A stretch of DNA of 64,000 nt, from positions 12,317,759 through 12,381,758 of the forward strand of contig OZ025271.1 in the NCBI GenBank assembly GCA_964019165.1, read 5' to 3'. Below are positions 24,316-35,481 of this stretch, one piece after another. A program made the position numbers and the translations under genes. How positions within the stretch are numbered: position 1 is the first letter of the stretch; each line of letters opens with the position of its first letter. The stretch is from Mastigias papua (taxonomy: Eukaryota; Cnidaria; Scyphozoa; Rhizostomeae; Mastigiidae). Under the pieces are notes generated by a model. It was not told the origin of the DNA, did not search any database, and saw only the letters and a list, made by a program, of their open reading frames with translations.

Positions 24316-25734
24316 TAGTCCTGTAATATATTAGACATCAAGCGAGCTTTTAACAGAAAAATATCATCTAATCGTGAATCCTAAATGGTAACCATGCGTG
24401 AAAAACTCCTGTTACTTGACTCTAAGAACTGAATTTAATTGTATATGGTAATGAGCCATTATTGAACTTCGAGTTCCTTGAGAATTGCTAAAATTTCATT
24501 TAGATATAATAGAAGTCTTGCAAAACTCTTTTGATGAGAGAAGGCTAATGGAGCCAGGACTTTTCAAATATTTGGTGAAAAAGCAGAAATTCATTATGAT
24601 GCACATCATAAACTGTTTTGCAGTAAAAATTAATGGTTGAAGGTAAACTTTTAATTATACACATGGGAAGGATATATTTCAAGGAGTGTATCAAGTTTCA
24701 TTCTTGGAGTCTCTGTTGCTCAAAAAGTAACTGATAGCCCTTCAAATCAAGACCTATCTCACACATTGTATATTGCAATAAGAACATTTCTTTGATGTAA
24801 CAACACATCCTGGGGGACAGGGGAGGCTATAGCCTTCTTATTTGCTCTATTAAGTAGCACATAGTTCTAAGAAATTACTTAAGTTCCAAAATGAAATGTA
24901 ATGTGGCAGAATGAAAGATGAAGTACTTAATGAGTCATGAACTATAATTTGAATTTAACCAAATATTTAAATATTAAAAAATCTTATTAATCAAAATTAA
25001 ATGTAGAACATATTAGTTATGTAGTAAACTGTTTCCTGCATGAATATGACATTTGTTCTAAACTCTTATACTACTTATCTTCTTTTCATTAGTTTACTTA
25101 CCAGGTGCTGTAGTTGGAGTCATGAAAATCAATTGAAAGCAACAGAGCATAAAACTAATTTAACTTGTTTTGATTACTGAATATTATCAATCAATACTAT
25201 CTGAACATTTAATGATGAACATGTGAACATTATCATTACAGAAATTAAGTTTTTGATACTTAATATCCATAATTTCAGCAATCATTGTTTCTAGGAGGGT
25301 TTTGAAAATTTGACTGGAAGTAGGTGTCAATTTTTCACGTTAAAGCCAGATATTCCTGAGCCCCTAGAGACCTACCCAGAGCATACAACTGGGGATTAAA
25401 CTATATTTTTCTGACGTGACCTCTGTCCTTCTGCCACAGCCCTCCACCTGTAACAGCCCTTCACCTACTATCAATGATTAAACAAATCAGAACTTCTATG
25501 GATTGGAACTTGAGATAATCTATTATAGGTACAATGATTTCACAAAATTTAACAGCCACAAGTTAATCATATCTGTGCATCTCTTGATGATAGACGATCA
25601 GTGTTTTATGACATCAAAATTTGTTAACTATTACCTTTACAGAATATTGCTGCTGCTGCAAGCAACTGAGGAGCATCACATGACTTAAGTAACAACCTAA
25701 AACTATGACTAAATGACTTCAGGTGATGTTGACT
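24316..25734. other. No gene seen apart from a possible signal-peptide exon
   Basis: This AT-rich stretch has no repeat or domain that I recognise; a candidate 49-nt first coding exon on the minus strand is listed at 25102-25150. Confidence 0.5.
25102..25150 (-). CDS. Possible signal-peptide first coding exon
   Basis: On the minus strand an ATG at 25150 opens MLCCFQLIFMTPTTAP and the exon ends after one more base at GTAAGT. That exits in phase 1, as signal-peptide exons of animal surface proteins usually do and as the exons at 8867-7941 require. The hydrophobic core is short (LCCFQLIFM) and linkage to those exons would need an intron of about 16 kb spanning the LTR array. This is inference from phase and composition only. 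Confidence 0.2.
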
Positions 25735-26553
25735 TACTCTTAAGTCCCTAATTGCCGTCCCCCCGCTAATTAAGTGTTGAAAATTTTTCCAACCCCCCGC
25801 TCTTATTAGGATTCCTCCGACAATTATTGTTAACATATTTTGTGTTGTCACTTGACAATTAGAATTTGTAACAATTATCATCCTTAAGAAAGGAAAACGC
25901 CACAAGGATGTATCTTCAAAGGCGGAGACATTTCTAAGCATAGCGCAATGTCAGTCAGTTTGACGTGTTCTGAAACCACTTAGTACATATGATAGTCCAT
26001 GCGATGCAACTATCCTACTACATGATGGAAGACAACAATGAGTCAAGCAGAAGAAACTTTGTTGGAGAAGTATACATTGACAGAGAGGCAAAAGCTCGGG
26101 AATGCGTTGAAATGTTTAAAAAAATAATATAATGTTCAAGTGGAAAGTTTGAAGGGAAAGACCCGATGCGATGCCAAACGCAAAAAGTTTACACCACAGG
26201 ATATTGGGAATCTATATTACACTTTCATAGCTACATAATTGTTCTATTGATATTGTTCAAACTGATTTTCCATTATTGGTTACTTATTGCAATCAAATAT
26301 TGAAGCCATAGTTGCTACGGAAATTTGCTCCTTAAATGGAGAAAGCAAGCCAGCCTAGAGTCCTCTATAAAATCAATTTACTAACATGATTGCACAAATC
26401 CAGCCCCCCGCTAAGAACGACACCCATTAATTGAAGTTTCCAAATAACTCCGACCCCCCCGCTAATTCCGACCCCCCCGCTAATTGAATTTTCCAAACAA
26501 TTCCAATCCCCCCCGTTAATTCTGACTCCCCGGCAATTAGGCACTTAAGAGTA
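25735..26553. mobile_element. Larger relative of the 18188-18549 MITE family
   Basis: The inverted ends TACTCTTAAGT(C/G)CCTAATTGCC lie at about 25735 and 26553. Both subterminal regions have repeated CCCCCCGCTAATT units. The interior of about 580 bp has no coding sequence that I recognise. Confidence 0.6.
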
Positions 26554-26603
26554 CAACTGCATTGCTCACAGCCCCGGCCATTGACCATGATAAATCACTG
26601 AAT

Positions 26604-26884
26604 AAAATTGAAAATTAAACGAGACTTACCTGTAAGTTGAAGTTTGATTGCAATTCTATGAGCCATCAGCCAGGAGTGGAGGAGTAGTACGAGAGACTGT
26701 ACTGCACCGGCGCAATCCAGCATTTAGAGTGTGGATATTTGCTCCATGTGGAGTGGAGGAAAGTATGGGTTGGGTGTCTACACAGGTAGTGGTGGGCGTA
26801 CTACTCCTCCACTCCTGGCTGATGGCTCATAGAATTGCAATCAAACTTCAACTTACAGGTAAGTCTCGTTTAATTTTCAATTCT
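26604..26884. repeat. Long palindrome with diverged DIRS terminal repeats
   Basis: Arms of about 88-90 bp (26604-26693 and 26797-26884) are near-perfect inverted copies around a 103-bp loop. Each arm contains CTATGAGCCATCAGCC and GAGTAGTAC, a diverged form of the DIRS terminal repeat next door. The loop begins with GAGAGACTGTACTGCACCGG, a copy of the sequence just inside the 5' terminal repeat of the DIRS element. It is either that element's internal complementary region or a fragment of a related non-autonomous element. Confidence 0.75.
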
Positions 26885-26925
26885 ATTTCACCATCAGCCT
26901 ATGTCGCTGCGTAGTAGTACGAGAT
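26879..26925. repeat. DIRS terminal inverted repeat (3' side)
   Basis: It begins AATTCTATTTCACCATCAGC and ends in GTAGTAGTACGAG. It is the inverted match of 31326-31371 and overlaps the outer end of the palindrome by a few bases at AATT. Confidence 0.85.
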
Positions 26926-27050
26926 TTTAGAGCAAACAGGGAGCAAATAGCCACGTGCAACGCAAAAGGACAGGAAACAACAATGATAGACAAAACGCAA
27001 CGTTAATGGAAACACAATCAAGATAGAAAATATGTGAACAAAATATGCAA

Positions 27051-28265
27051 TTAATCTAATGTAAGAGAGCGTAATATAGAGTCACCATAATTAAAATCAT
27101 TAGCTGGTGCAAAGTGGTAATAACGTTGAAAAGTTTCTTCCTTGGACCAACCAGTAGCAGCCATTATGTCTCTAATATTAAAGTTTTTTGATGCAAGATG
27201 TGATGCAGAAGTTCCTCGTGTACTATGAGTTGCATATGTCGAGATATCAATTCCAGCCAAGGCCATAAAATTTCTTATCCAATGTGATATGGTTTCACAA
27301 GATACAGGTCTATGAGGTTTAATAAAACTAATTAGCAATTGTTTGCTTGAGTCACTGCGCAGATCTTTTGTCATATCCATATATTTCTTTAAATGTGTGA
27401 CAATACACAAATTACTGTCATTAGGGTAATACAAAAATTCTAAAGGTTTCTGATGCGAATTGACCCGTGTGTGCTTTAGCTTGTCAGAAATAACAAATGT
27501 TATTTTGTCTGCAGAGCTTGACATGTTTCCAATGGAAAGTTTGCTCAAGGTCTGGCATCGCTGTCCACTTAACAATGCTAACAGAAAGGCAGTTCTGTAA
27601 GAAAGATCTTTAAGTGTAAGGTTTGATAAGGGTGATTTTCTAATAAATGTAAATACGGTGCTAATGCTCCAGGCTGTGGTATACTTTGGAAAAGATGGGC
27701 GAAGCTCAAATACCCCTTTCATAAATCTTTTGACAGTTGGTAGTTGTCCAAAAGCAACATAGGTATTTTCTAAGCATAACAAGGAAGATAGCATGCTTCT
27801 GGCAGTGTTTATAGAACTGTATGACAAACCAGTATTAAATAATTCTGCCAGAAAATCAATGGCAAAAGGCAATGGTGGAGAAATATAATCACACTGATGG
27901 TGATCACAAAATTCAAACCACTTTTTGGCAAGGGAGTGATATTGTGATTTTGTGCCATCTCGCCAAGAGCAAAGAATGATCTTGATTGTACTGTCTGAAA
28001 ACCCTTTTAGTTGTAATTTTTCCCGGATACAAGACAGATAGCCAATGTGAGATTTTTTACTAAAGGATGCTTCAGGTCTGGTTTTGATGGTAGAGTCAGC
28101 ATTTGAGGTGAGGGTCTCAGTAGAACTGGTGCTTGTTCCAGCAAATTTTTGAGCATTGGGTACCAGGGTTGGGTTGGCCAATCTGGCACTACTACAATTC
28201 CCCGTGCTTGGTCTTGAATTACTTTCCGAAGCACTCTCAGAACACAACTGAATGGAGGAAAACAA
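27051..28265 (-). CDS. DIRS tyrosine recombinase
   Basis: This 404-codon frame encodes a phage-integrase-like tyrosine recombinase, the enzyme that inserts the circular DNA copy of DIRS elements. The catalytic set is visible: Arg236 in SGQRCQTLSKL, His347-x-x-Arg350 in HSTRGTSASHLAS, Trp373 in AATGWS and Tyr382/383 in FQRYYHF near the C-terminus. The N-terminal ~70 residues are Ser/Thr-rich, followed by a SAM-like DNA-binding region. It overlaps the end of the RT frame by about 260 nt and lies in the -1 frame relative to it. The frame begins at a TTG; the first ATG is near residue 158, inside the domain, so translation probably depends on readthrough, frameshifting or a spliced RNA. No stops or missing catalytic residues. 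Confidence 0.9.
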   Translation of the reverse strand: MFSSIQLCSESASESNSRPSTGNCSSARLANPTLVPNAQKFAGTSTSSTETLTSNADSTIKTRPEASFSKKSHIGYLSCIREKLQLKGFSDSTIKIILCSWRDGTKSQYHSLAKKWFEFCDHHQCDYISPPLPFAIDFLAELFNTGLSYSSINTARSMLSSLLCLENTYVAFGQLPTVKRFMKGVFELRPSFPKYTTAWSISTVFTFIRKSPLSNLTLKDLSYRTAFLLALLSGQRCQTLSKLSIGNMSSSADKITFVISDKLKHTRVNSHQKPLEFLYYPNDSNLCIVTHLKKYMDMTKDLRSDSSKQLLISFIKPHRPVSCETISHWIRNFMALAGIDISTYATHSTRGTSASHLASKNFNIRDIMAATGWSKEETFQRYYHFAPANDFNYGDSILRSLTLD

Positions 28266-30139
28266 TAAAATTTTTTATCATTCCATGGTATAGTAAAAGC
28301 ATCAACATGTGTTGCATAAGGGTCAGGTCTATATGACACATAAAATGGAAATTGCTTGTTGAGCCTGGATGCAAAAAGATCAATGGTGGGCAAAAAAGAT
28401 AATACAGATAAAGCATCAAAGAGATAAGCTGAGTTTAGCATCCATTCAGTATCAATATTTTTGCTTCTTGATTCTAAGTCTGCTATGACATTTTGACAGC
28501 CTGGAATGTGTGCAGCTGTTAACCACATATTATTTTCCTCACAAAAAGTCCAGATTCTACAAGCAATACTGTTGCATGGATCACTGTGACAGGTACCCAT
28601 ATTGTTTATAACTCCAACTGCTGTAGTGTTATCAATAAGGATTTTGACATGTTTGTTGGTAATGGAGTTAGAAAAAGCCTTTAATGCAAAATATGCAGCA
28701 AGAAGCTCTAAATAATTTATGTGATGACCTGTTTCATTTTGGTGCCATTGTCCTCCTGTAGAAGAGTCCCCTAGCACAGCACCCCAGCCAGAAAGTGAGG
28801 CATCAGAATTAATAACAACATTCACTGGTGGTATTTCAATCTCATTGAATGAGATGGGTAAATGTTTAAGCCACCATTGGAGTTGTTGTTTTGCCTCAAG
28901 AGATAGAGTCATCTTGGAATCAAAGTTTCCTTTTGCAAATTTCAATGATACAATTTTATCATTTTCAATAGCCCGATAGTGACTTTTACCATATTTCACA
29001 GCAGGAAAGCTTGATACTAAATATCCAATTACTTGCGCAACATGGCAAATAGAAGGGCGAGGTACAGAAAGCAACTCGTTGATGTAATTTGTAATTCTAG
29101 TGATCTTGTTGGATGTAAGGGTTATTGTCAATGTCTCAGAATTTAGGTTAAAACCAAGAAAAGTGGTTGTTTGTTGTGGGACAAAAACAGACTTATCTGG
29201 ATGAACAACAAAACCTAGACTGTCAAAAATTTTTACTGTTTCAATAACATTCATGCAACACTTTGTATAAGTTGTGGATATCAACAGGAGATCATCTAAA
29301 TATGCACATGTGATGTACCCTTTTTGCCTTAGAGCACATAAAATAGGTTTTAACAATTTTGTGAATTGTCTTGGACATGAAGACAGGCCATTAGGATATG
29401 CTCTGTACTTATACAACCTGTCATTGTAGCGAAACTTTAGATATTTTTGAAATTTTTCATCGATCTTAACAGTGTAATAAGCATCCTTGAGGTCAATAGA
29501 TGCCATCCAACAATCTTTTGTCACCAATTTTATGGCGGTGTCAATGGAATCCATTTTGAAATGTGTATATATAACATGTTCATTCAATAATTTCAAATTT
29601 AATATTAGACGAACTTGATTGTCTTTCTTTGGTACAGAGAAAATTGGGGGTAAGAATTCTCCTACTTCATGGTTAGTTTCAACAATAACTTTCCTATCTA
29701 CAAGGCTTGCTATCTCTAGGCATATTTGACTATGATTTTCTAATGGGATGTAATTTCTGGGGCATACAGAATTAGTGGGAGCAGTACATATAAACTCAAT
29801 TTGATCACCTGCTACTGTCTGTAAAATATTCTGATCTGAAGTTAACATTTTCCACTGTTGTAAAAAGTTGCATAGCTGGCCACCACAGAAAATTGAAACT
29901 TTATATGCCAAATAAGGTGTAACAAAATTGGTCACAAAGTTGCTAAAGTGGCTCACCTGTGTATCTATTGTTGGCCAGGTTTGGAATAATGTTTCAGATT
30001 CTGTTTGGATAAACGACTGTTTTGGTAATACCTCCCTTGATATCTGTTGTGGGGAGGGACACCCCTCCCCCGATTGTACAAAAAAGGCTTCTTGCTTTGA
30101 TATTGTGGATATGGTGCATATCTTGCTGGCAGTGTTGGG
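28007..30139 (-). CDS. DIRS reverse transcriptase-RNase H
   Basis: The frame is open from just after a TGA at 30140-30142 to 28007; counting from a GTG at 29956 it gives 649 residues. The RT palm is shown by [11 protein letters not shown] (block A), the YLDD active site at residues 219-222 and FLGF at about 266. RNase H follows with Asp385 (SDASLSGWG), Glu417 (NYLELLA), Asp442 (LIDNTTAV) and a C-terminal AD..SR at about 492. The tail ([30 protein letters not shown]) is the region typical of DIRS polyproteins and related to their methyltransferase-like domain. It lies in the -1 frame relative to gag, overlaps its end by about 175 nt and lacks an ATG before residue 37. Expression by -1 frameshift from gag is likely. 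Confidence 0.92.
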   Translation of the reverse strand, partial: PNTASKICTISTISKQEAFFVQSGEGCPSPQQISREVLPKQSFIQTESETLFQTWPTIDTQVSHFSNFVTNFVTPYLAYKVSIFCGGQLCNFLQQWKMLTSDQNILQTVAGDQIEFICTAPTNSVCPRNYIPLENHSQICLEIASLVDRKVIVETNHEVGEFLPPIFSVPKKDNQVRLILNLKLLNEHVIYTHFKMDSIDTAIKLVTKDCWMASIDLKDAYYTVKIDEKFQKYLKFRYNDRLYKYRAYPNGLSSCPRQFTKLLKPILCALRQKGYITCAYLDDLLLISTTYTKCCMNVIETVKIFDSLGFVVHPDKSVFVPQQTTTFLGFNLNSETLTITLTSNKITRITNYINELLSVPRPSICHVAQVIGYLVSSFPAVKYGKSHYRAIENDKIVSLKFAKGNFDSKMTLSLEAKQQLQWWLKHLPISFNEIEIPPVNVVINSDASLSGWGAVLGDSSTGGQWHQNETGHHINYLELLAAYFALKAFSNSITNKHVKILIDNTTAVGVINNMGTCHSDPCNSIACRIWTFCEENNMWLTAAHIPGCQNVIADLESRSKNIDTEWMLNSAYLFDALSVLSFLPTIDLFASRLNKQFPFYVSYRPDPYATHVDAFTIPWNDKKFYCFPPFSCVLRVLRKVIQDQARGIVVVPDWPTQPWYPMLKNLLEQAPVLLRPSPQMLTLPSKPDLKHPLVKNLTLAICLVSGKNYN

Positions 30140-31113
30140 TCACGTGCCATAATTTTGCCCTCTAATTTTGAATCAGCAAAGGTTTTTGACAAGTCATTGC
30201 CAAACAAGTATTTTTCAGGCTTGTTTGCCCGCTGACAGAATTGTTTTAATTCAGTGCTCAAAAGAGGCTTCAATGAATCTCGTCTCTTATATGACAATTC
30301 GAGGTTAACATGGCCTAATAAAGCTATTGAATCAAAGAGCCTTGTGGCTATAGCTTTGCAGTCAGGGTTAGCTTTACTTTTTCTGGGCATTAAAAGGTCT
30401 TCAATTGTAAGTGTCAGTGCACTAGAAACTTTCACAATTGCATCTTGCAAAATTGAGAACCTTATGTCTCTTCGTTTGTGAAAACTCTGCAGTTTTCCCC
30501 AGATCTGTTCATTAATTCTGGGAACAAAGAAATTACTGCAGTTTTCTGGGGTCAGATATTTTCCTAAAATCTCTTTGCGCTTTTGAACGCCCAAATCAGT
30601 AGTGAATTTCTCATTTACAATCGTGGCTACTTTGTCAGAAACGGGTGGCCCTGTAAAATCTGACGCACGAAGAGATATATTGACAGCGTCTAAGAAATTG
30701 TCATTGTCCTCATCCATATCTAGATCGGGAGAATTTTCGTAGTCATTCCCACCAAAAATACTTATGGCATCATCTTCGCTTGATTTCGTGGGTCCTGCTA
30801 GCGAAATGCTACCCTTTTGAGGGTGATTTGTGCCTTCATCTGAGGCATGCGTGCTTGCTTCATCTGAAGCTGGTTGTTGTGCTTCCTCTGAAGCTGGCGT
30901 GAAAAAGGCTTCCTCTGAGTCGTAACTTGAAATATTGTTGCCATTTGAGGTATATAAGCTATCAGGGGCAGATTTATCTTTCTTAAGTTCTGTCAATAAC
31001 TTGTTGGTTTCGGACATGCTTTTCTGCATTGCAGAGAGTATGTGAAGTAACGACGGCGTTTCATCAGGTTTCTCACCAGGGGAAGCAGAAGCAAATGCCT
31101 CATCTTCCTCCAT
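29965..31113 (-). CDS. DIRS gag-like protein
   Basis: From the ATG at 31113 the frame encodes about 382 residues (the same frame is open slightly further upstream). It is acidic at the N-terminus ([11 protein letters not shown]), has a likely coiled coil around [19 protein letters not shown], a Ser/Glu-rich spacer with repeated (A/T)SDE motifs, and a basic Tyr/Gln/Arg-rich C-terminus with RGRG. That fits a nucleic-acid-binding capsid-like protein of DIRS elements. No zinc knuckle is visible. It ends only 8 nt before the first usable start of the RT frame. Its codons TTT TTG at 30084-30079 lie in a slippery heptamer followed by a stable hairpin. Confidence 0.8.
   Translation of the reverse strand: MEEDEAFASASPGEKPDETPSLLHILSAMQKSMSETNKLLTELKKDKSAPDSLYTSNGNNISSYDSEEAFFTPASEEAQQPASDEASTHASDEGTNHPQKGSISLAGPTKSSEDDAISIFGGNDYENSPDLDMDEDNDNFLDAVNISLRASDFTGPPVSDKVATIVNEKFTTDLGVQKRKEILGKYLTPENCSNFFVPRINEQIWGKLQSFHKRRDIRFSILQDAIVKVSSALTLTIEDLLMPRKSKANPDCKAIATRLFDSIALLGHVNLELSYKRRDSLKPLLSTELKQFCQRANKPEKYLFGNDLSKTFADSKLEGKIMARDPTLPARYAPYPQYQSKKPFLYNRGRGVPPHNRYQGRYYQNSRLSKQNLKHYSKPGQQ
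30051..30085 (-). promoter_or_regulatory. Candidate -1 ribosomal frameshift signal between DIRS gag and RT
   Basis: On the minus strand the heptamer TTTTTTG (30085-30079) is in the gag register required for -1 slippage (T TTT TTG). After an 8-nt spacer comes an 8-bp all-GC/AU-paired hairpin: GGGGAGGG (30070-30063), loop GTGT, CCCTCCCC (30058-30051). Slippage here enters the RT frame, which is open from 30139 onward. Confidence 0.65.
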
Positions 31114-31325
31114 GTTGTACAAAATAAAGGTAGAAAATAAGTAATATAAGTAATATAAGGATACTTATCTTATTCTAAAAACTTATTGTGAAGTAGAAAT
31201 AAGGCAGCGCCTTGATGTAAGACGATTCTTCAAAGAAACGACGTATGACTTTTTGAGCGCGAATAACCATGTGCTAGATTGCAGCCATGAGCAACACAAC
31301 TGGATTGCGCCGGTGCAGTACAGTC

Positions 31326-31371
31326 TCTCGTACTACTACGCAGCGACATAGGCTGATGGTGAAATAGAATT
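31326..31371. repeat. DIRS terminal inverted repeat (5' side)
   Basis: It is the reverse complement of 26879-26925, ending ATGGTGAAATAGAATT on the plus strand. Just inside it is CTGGATTGCGCCGGTGCAGT, repeated in the loop of the palindrome at 26604-26884. Confidence 0.85.
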
Positions 31372-31815
31372 GATACGTACGGCTACCAATCACAATACTT
31401 TGATCGCATCTCTCCAAATGGATTTAACTCTATGTTCCAGCTGTCTAATTTGCAGTTTTATATAGATTCGTTCATGAGGAGCATAACCATACAAGGAATC
31501 TGTTTTCCCGACTAGTCTCATTTATTAAGACCAAGCAGGTAGACAATGTAGGCCTAATGCTTTGAACTTTCACCTCGTTTTCGGTCTGAGACCAATACAT
31601 TATAGTAGCGTCGATAATTTCAAGGTAACTTTACAACATTTTGCTTGGCACTTTATTCTCATTCAACACTGGCCATAATTCAACACTGGCCCCTTATAAC
31701 GCCAGAGCACAGGTTTGGTCTACTGCGACAGTGGTCTATTTCCAATGTGGGCCACATTTTATGTCTTCCAGAAAAGTACCAAATTAAGACAATGATAAAA
31801 AATAACGTACTTACT

Positions 31816-32109
31816 CTAACCCTGTGCGAACCCTATTGCATTTACAGCACAGCAGCAACAATAATAAAATCACAAATGAATCACGAAGGAAGCACACGAA
31901 ACTAGAATATTCCGAGTGAGCGACAACTTTTGGGCGTGGAATTGGGCTGACAAATTTTTCTTTTAAAAAATGTTGATCAAGCTTCTCGTCTACCCACATG
32001 CTTAACAGGAGTAACACTTCCTCGTCAACCCAAGCTGAACCTCTGTCAACAGCTTCCATACTCATTATAGCAAAATGTTTTTCGATTTCCAATACTCTTG
32101 TTAGTCTGC
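31816..32109 (-). CDS. Exon with a Myb/SANT-like (trihelix) DNA-binding segment
   Basis: The minus-strand frame is open from an acceptor (TGATTGCAG, exon start 32109) to a donor-like GTAAGT at 31815. Near its start, DRGSAWVDEEVLLLLSMWVD followed by EKLDQHF matches the first helices of the Myb/SANT-like type 4 domain, usually RG..W..EEVLALI..W.DE.IQ. An ATG lies just before it (MSMEAVDRG). After about residue 45 the sequence no longer resembles the family and includes a Leu/Cys-rich run, so the true exon may end earlier. It lies 440 bp from the DIRS end on the same strand but shows no DIRS motif. It could be a host transcription-factor exon or part of another transposon. Confidence 0.4.
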
Positions 32110-35100
32110 AATCAGTGAAAAATTGTTAAATGAAAGTGGTGCACTTTGCTGCAATTAATAAACAAGAATATGTGGATATTAAAAGTCCCCGGGTTCAACC
32201 CTGATGTCAACCGGTACTCAGACTACGCAGACAGCAAGTAGCCAAGAACAACCTCAGGGGCGAACTCAGCTCTGCTACAGGGTCAGTTTACAATGGTTCG
32301 AACCTGGGGCAAACCAAGGCTAATTGTGCTTACATTACAAAAATCTAACTCGGGTTAAGCTAGCTCGGTTTCGCAGGGGGTTAGGTTGTGCAATATAAGC
32401 AGGGTTTTAATTTCATCTGACTTTTCGCTGCTCCTTCTCCTTCTTCTATCCCATCAAAAGTTTTATTCCCCAAAGTTATAATACACATTGCTACAGATTG
32501 AATAACTTTACCCAAATAATCATTCATTTGTCGGAAGATATAAAATAAGCGACAGTAACTTTACCTATTTTAATGCATTAAGAGAAAACATATTTTATCC
32601 CATATTTGCCCGAGAACGTTACTTATTTCTCAATTGGTTCCACTACTGGACGTGCTCGTCACTCGCTGGTACTAGCTGCTGGGACAAAACCATGGACTAC
32701 AATATTTAAAGCAGCTTTCAGTCGAAAGTCGTAAAAGTTGGACCCTTTTACGCCAACCCATTTATCACCACTTCAGGAAAATTAACGCCATAAACGGATG
32801 GCGTAAGAAAGGCCGATAAGGTCATCTACACTCAAACTTATGACCAGAAACTACACTTTCTTTAACTCAAAGTACTTGACTGAACTCGCGGTACTGGACT
32901 GTGCAAAATTTTACTGTATATCAAAGCCATTCTTTCGTAACAATGCATGCAATCATTGGAATGTCACGTGACATTTCCAACGCAGAAGAAAAGTAAAAGA
33001 AACGATATACAATATTGGGTTGGCGCAATCTAATATACATATAAAAGTATAATTTATAATGTATAATACAATTAAGAATTAATATTTATACCTGTTAACA
33101 TATTCTCTAAACGTGATTACAAATTGGCTTGAGTCAACCAATTATTTTCATGGTTAATATGGACCCAAAATCCAATCGTATAAAGGAGACTAAATATACT
33201 TCTGTGATTATGGCCTACTTAACTTAATATCAGTAAAATCTAATGGGGAATCCTCGCATTGGCAACTGCAAGACTCCTATATGAGGCTGGGAGCACATGT
33301 AAAACTGGCCCCATTACGATCAATGTCACTAAAAACTCCTGAACATTTAAATTCTCTAAAATGTCCTCGATTGATAATCCAATACTACCTTCTAATCTCA
33401 AGAGTCTTTCTAATCGAAGTTGAATGAAGTGGGTGTATCAACTAAGGTGACAATGGATGGGTACATGCCTTGTCAACTGTACTGCTTCTTTTCCAGAATA
33501 GAGGCCAGTTTGCGAGCAGAACTAAATTCCACCTCATGTTTAATCAAATATTTCGTTGACTCTGATTTGAAATACATTCAGACAATGCTATGAATAAGAC
33601 CGATAAAGGTCTGGGGCCTAAATCTAAGAGAATGTCAACATATCATCATATAAAATGTTTCCTCTTCATTTCTGAGCGCATTCTAAACACTTTGTTGACA
33701 AGTTTCCTGTAACACTGATTGTCTACACTAAATTTTGTTTCAGCAAATGACGGAAATTATGAAGTCAAGATCTGGATCAACTTACGACTAAAAGATACGA
33801 CCTAAAAACATTTGAAACTAGTACTATCCTCAGGCCTCTCTGTTGTATAATGTGACTGTGACAGTGTGAAGCAAATGAAGTTATTGACTAAATTGTATTA
33901 ACAGGATGAAATTGTCTGTCAAGAGGAGGCATACTCATTACATGTTATCCAAATAAGGGTACTCTGAGGATCTGAAAGGCATGTACAAAGAGAGCAGTCT
34001 TGAGGGCATTTACCAATACCCCTTTTAGGTTCCAATTGGGCTCTATCTTACTCCATAGCATGGTGGATCTAGATGACCTGTATATCTAGATGACTTCATG
34101 CAATTTCTTATTTCACTGGAACTGAATTTCAAATATTACTGCAATCTCATATCATAAGGATGTAAATTAGTAAGGAGACATTGCCCTCAAATTACAAATC
34201 AAAAGGCAGTTCTTTAATTGAGAATCATAAACAGGTACAGGGTTTTTTATATTTAAAATGAGTGATGGTAAATTAGGTTAGATAGCCACGTGATCAAATG
34301 GCAATCCCATGCTATGGTGATAGCGGTTTTGTTCCGAAATATAGCTAAAAAGGGACTCCAACACAAGCAAATAAGGGACAATGAAGGCAAATTCATTGCT
34401 CCTAGACAATAAACCTGCAACTAGGTTTCTAATACCTACCACTCACAAAAAGTAGATCGAATATTTGTTAATCAAAACCAGCTAATATTTACAACGTACT
34501 ATATCAAAATAAATAAACACGACATGACAAACAAAAATACTAGAAAATGCACCAGTTCGCATGGTAAATTACAACTGTCAGATGAAGCCTCCTACGATAA
34601 CAAAAGGGTAGTACAAATGAGATGTCTAATGCATGTGATTGGCTATTAGAACAATGAAAACACACAAGGCATTGCCTCCTACGATAACAAATTGAGAAAT
34701 TGCAGGACAAGGAGACAAGCAAGGTAAATAGGCAGAAAAGCGGTTGCCAGCATGACAAAGCCAAGAGGGTCAAATAGTGGTATAGAAAGTGAAGGAGAGG
34801 AGAGAGTTTTCCACAGAAATGTAAGTCTAGAAATAAGATAGATAACAAATTATAACTATAAGGTAATCCTATTCAGATTGTATAGAAGTAAAAAGGGGAG
34901 ACCTCCAACATTCAAAAGAGGCTTCTTTGCTCCCTATCAATTTCGTCACTGATGACAAATTAAAAAACTCCAGCTCCTTCGCTGTTCCATTGCTGTCCTT
35001 ACTTCTTGTCTTCTCGACGATCGATGCTACTGGATGTACTCACTGTGACAGCAATTGTTCAAAAGTTGCAAAAGACGATAGCAGAAAGCAATACATAACC

Positions 35101-35343
35101 GTGTAGAAATGTACAGGTATCGCATTGAATAAATATTATTGTCAAGACTGTAACTCTACTGTCATCTTCAATTGCAAGGCAAATCTTTTAGCCACAGATG
35201 AAAACTGCTTTCCAAAGCAAATAGCCTCGAAATGAATTCCATTTGAAATGACCTCACTAGAATCACATGACCTCTGAATACAGATGTAATCATCCAAAAA
35301 CACTGGGCAAAATACCAAATGGAGAAATGAGATCAAAACTTAC
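32110..35343. other. No gene seen
   Basis: Only short frames are present. The segment around 34520-34690 is a diverged copy of sequence at 37630-37790 (shared CCAGTT and ATTAGAACAAT landmarks), showing old duplication within the neighbouring exon-rich region. GCCTCCTACGATAACAAA occurs twice, at about 34588 and 34674. Confidence 0.5.
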
Positions 35344-35367
35344 CATTGAAGAAGGCGACTTCTGTTT
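35344..35367 (-). CDS. 24-nt exon of a probable receptor tail (KQKSPSSM)
   Basis: This minus-strand exon lies between TACATTCAG and GTAAGT. It is 24 nt and reads KQKSPSSM in phase 0. It is the most 3' of the row of small exons from 38.3 kb. Confidence 0.4.
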
Positions 35368-35481
35368 CTGAATGTAACATTCTATAAGGAAGAAATAAAG
35401 GAAAATATTTGAAAACAAGATACATCATTCTTTAAAGCACTAATTGTATAACAATTCTATTAACTAACAAAATATATTTAC

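Larger units (their letters stand above)
26879..31371 (-). mobile_element. DIRS-type (tyrosine recombinase) retrotransposon, apparently intact
   Basis: On the minus strand are three long open frames in the order gag-like, RT-RNase H, tyrosine recombinase, bounded by inverted terminal repeats of about 46 bp (26879-26925 and 31326-31371). Inverted terminal repeats, a recombinase instead of a DDE integrase and no LTRs or target duplication define the DIRS group, as opposed to Ngaro with split direct repeats. The 3' side continues into a palindrome at 26604-26884 that contains a copy of the sequence adjoining the 5' repeat, as expected of a DIRS internal complementary region. The long frames lack internal stops, suggesting a young insertion. 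Confidence 0.9.
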
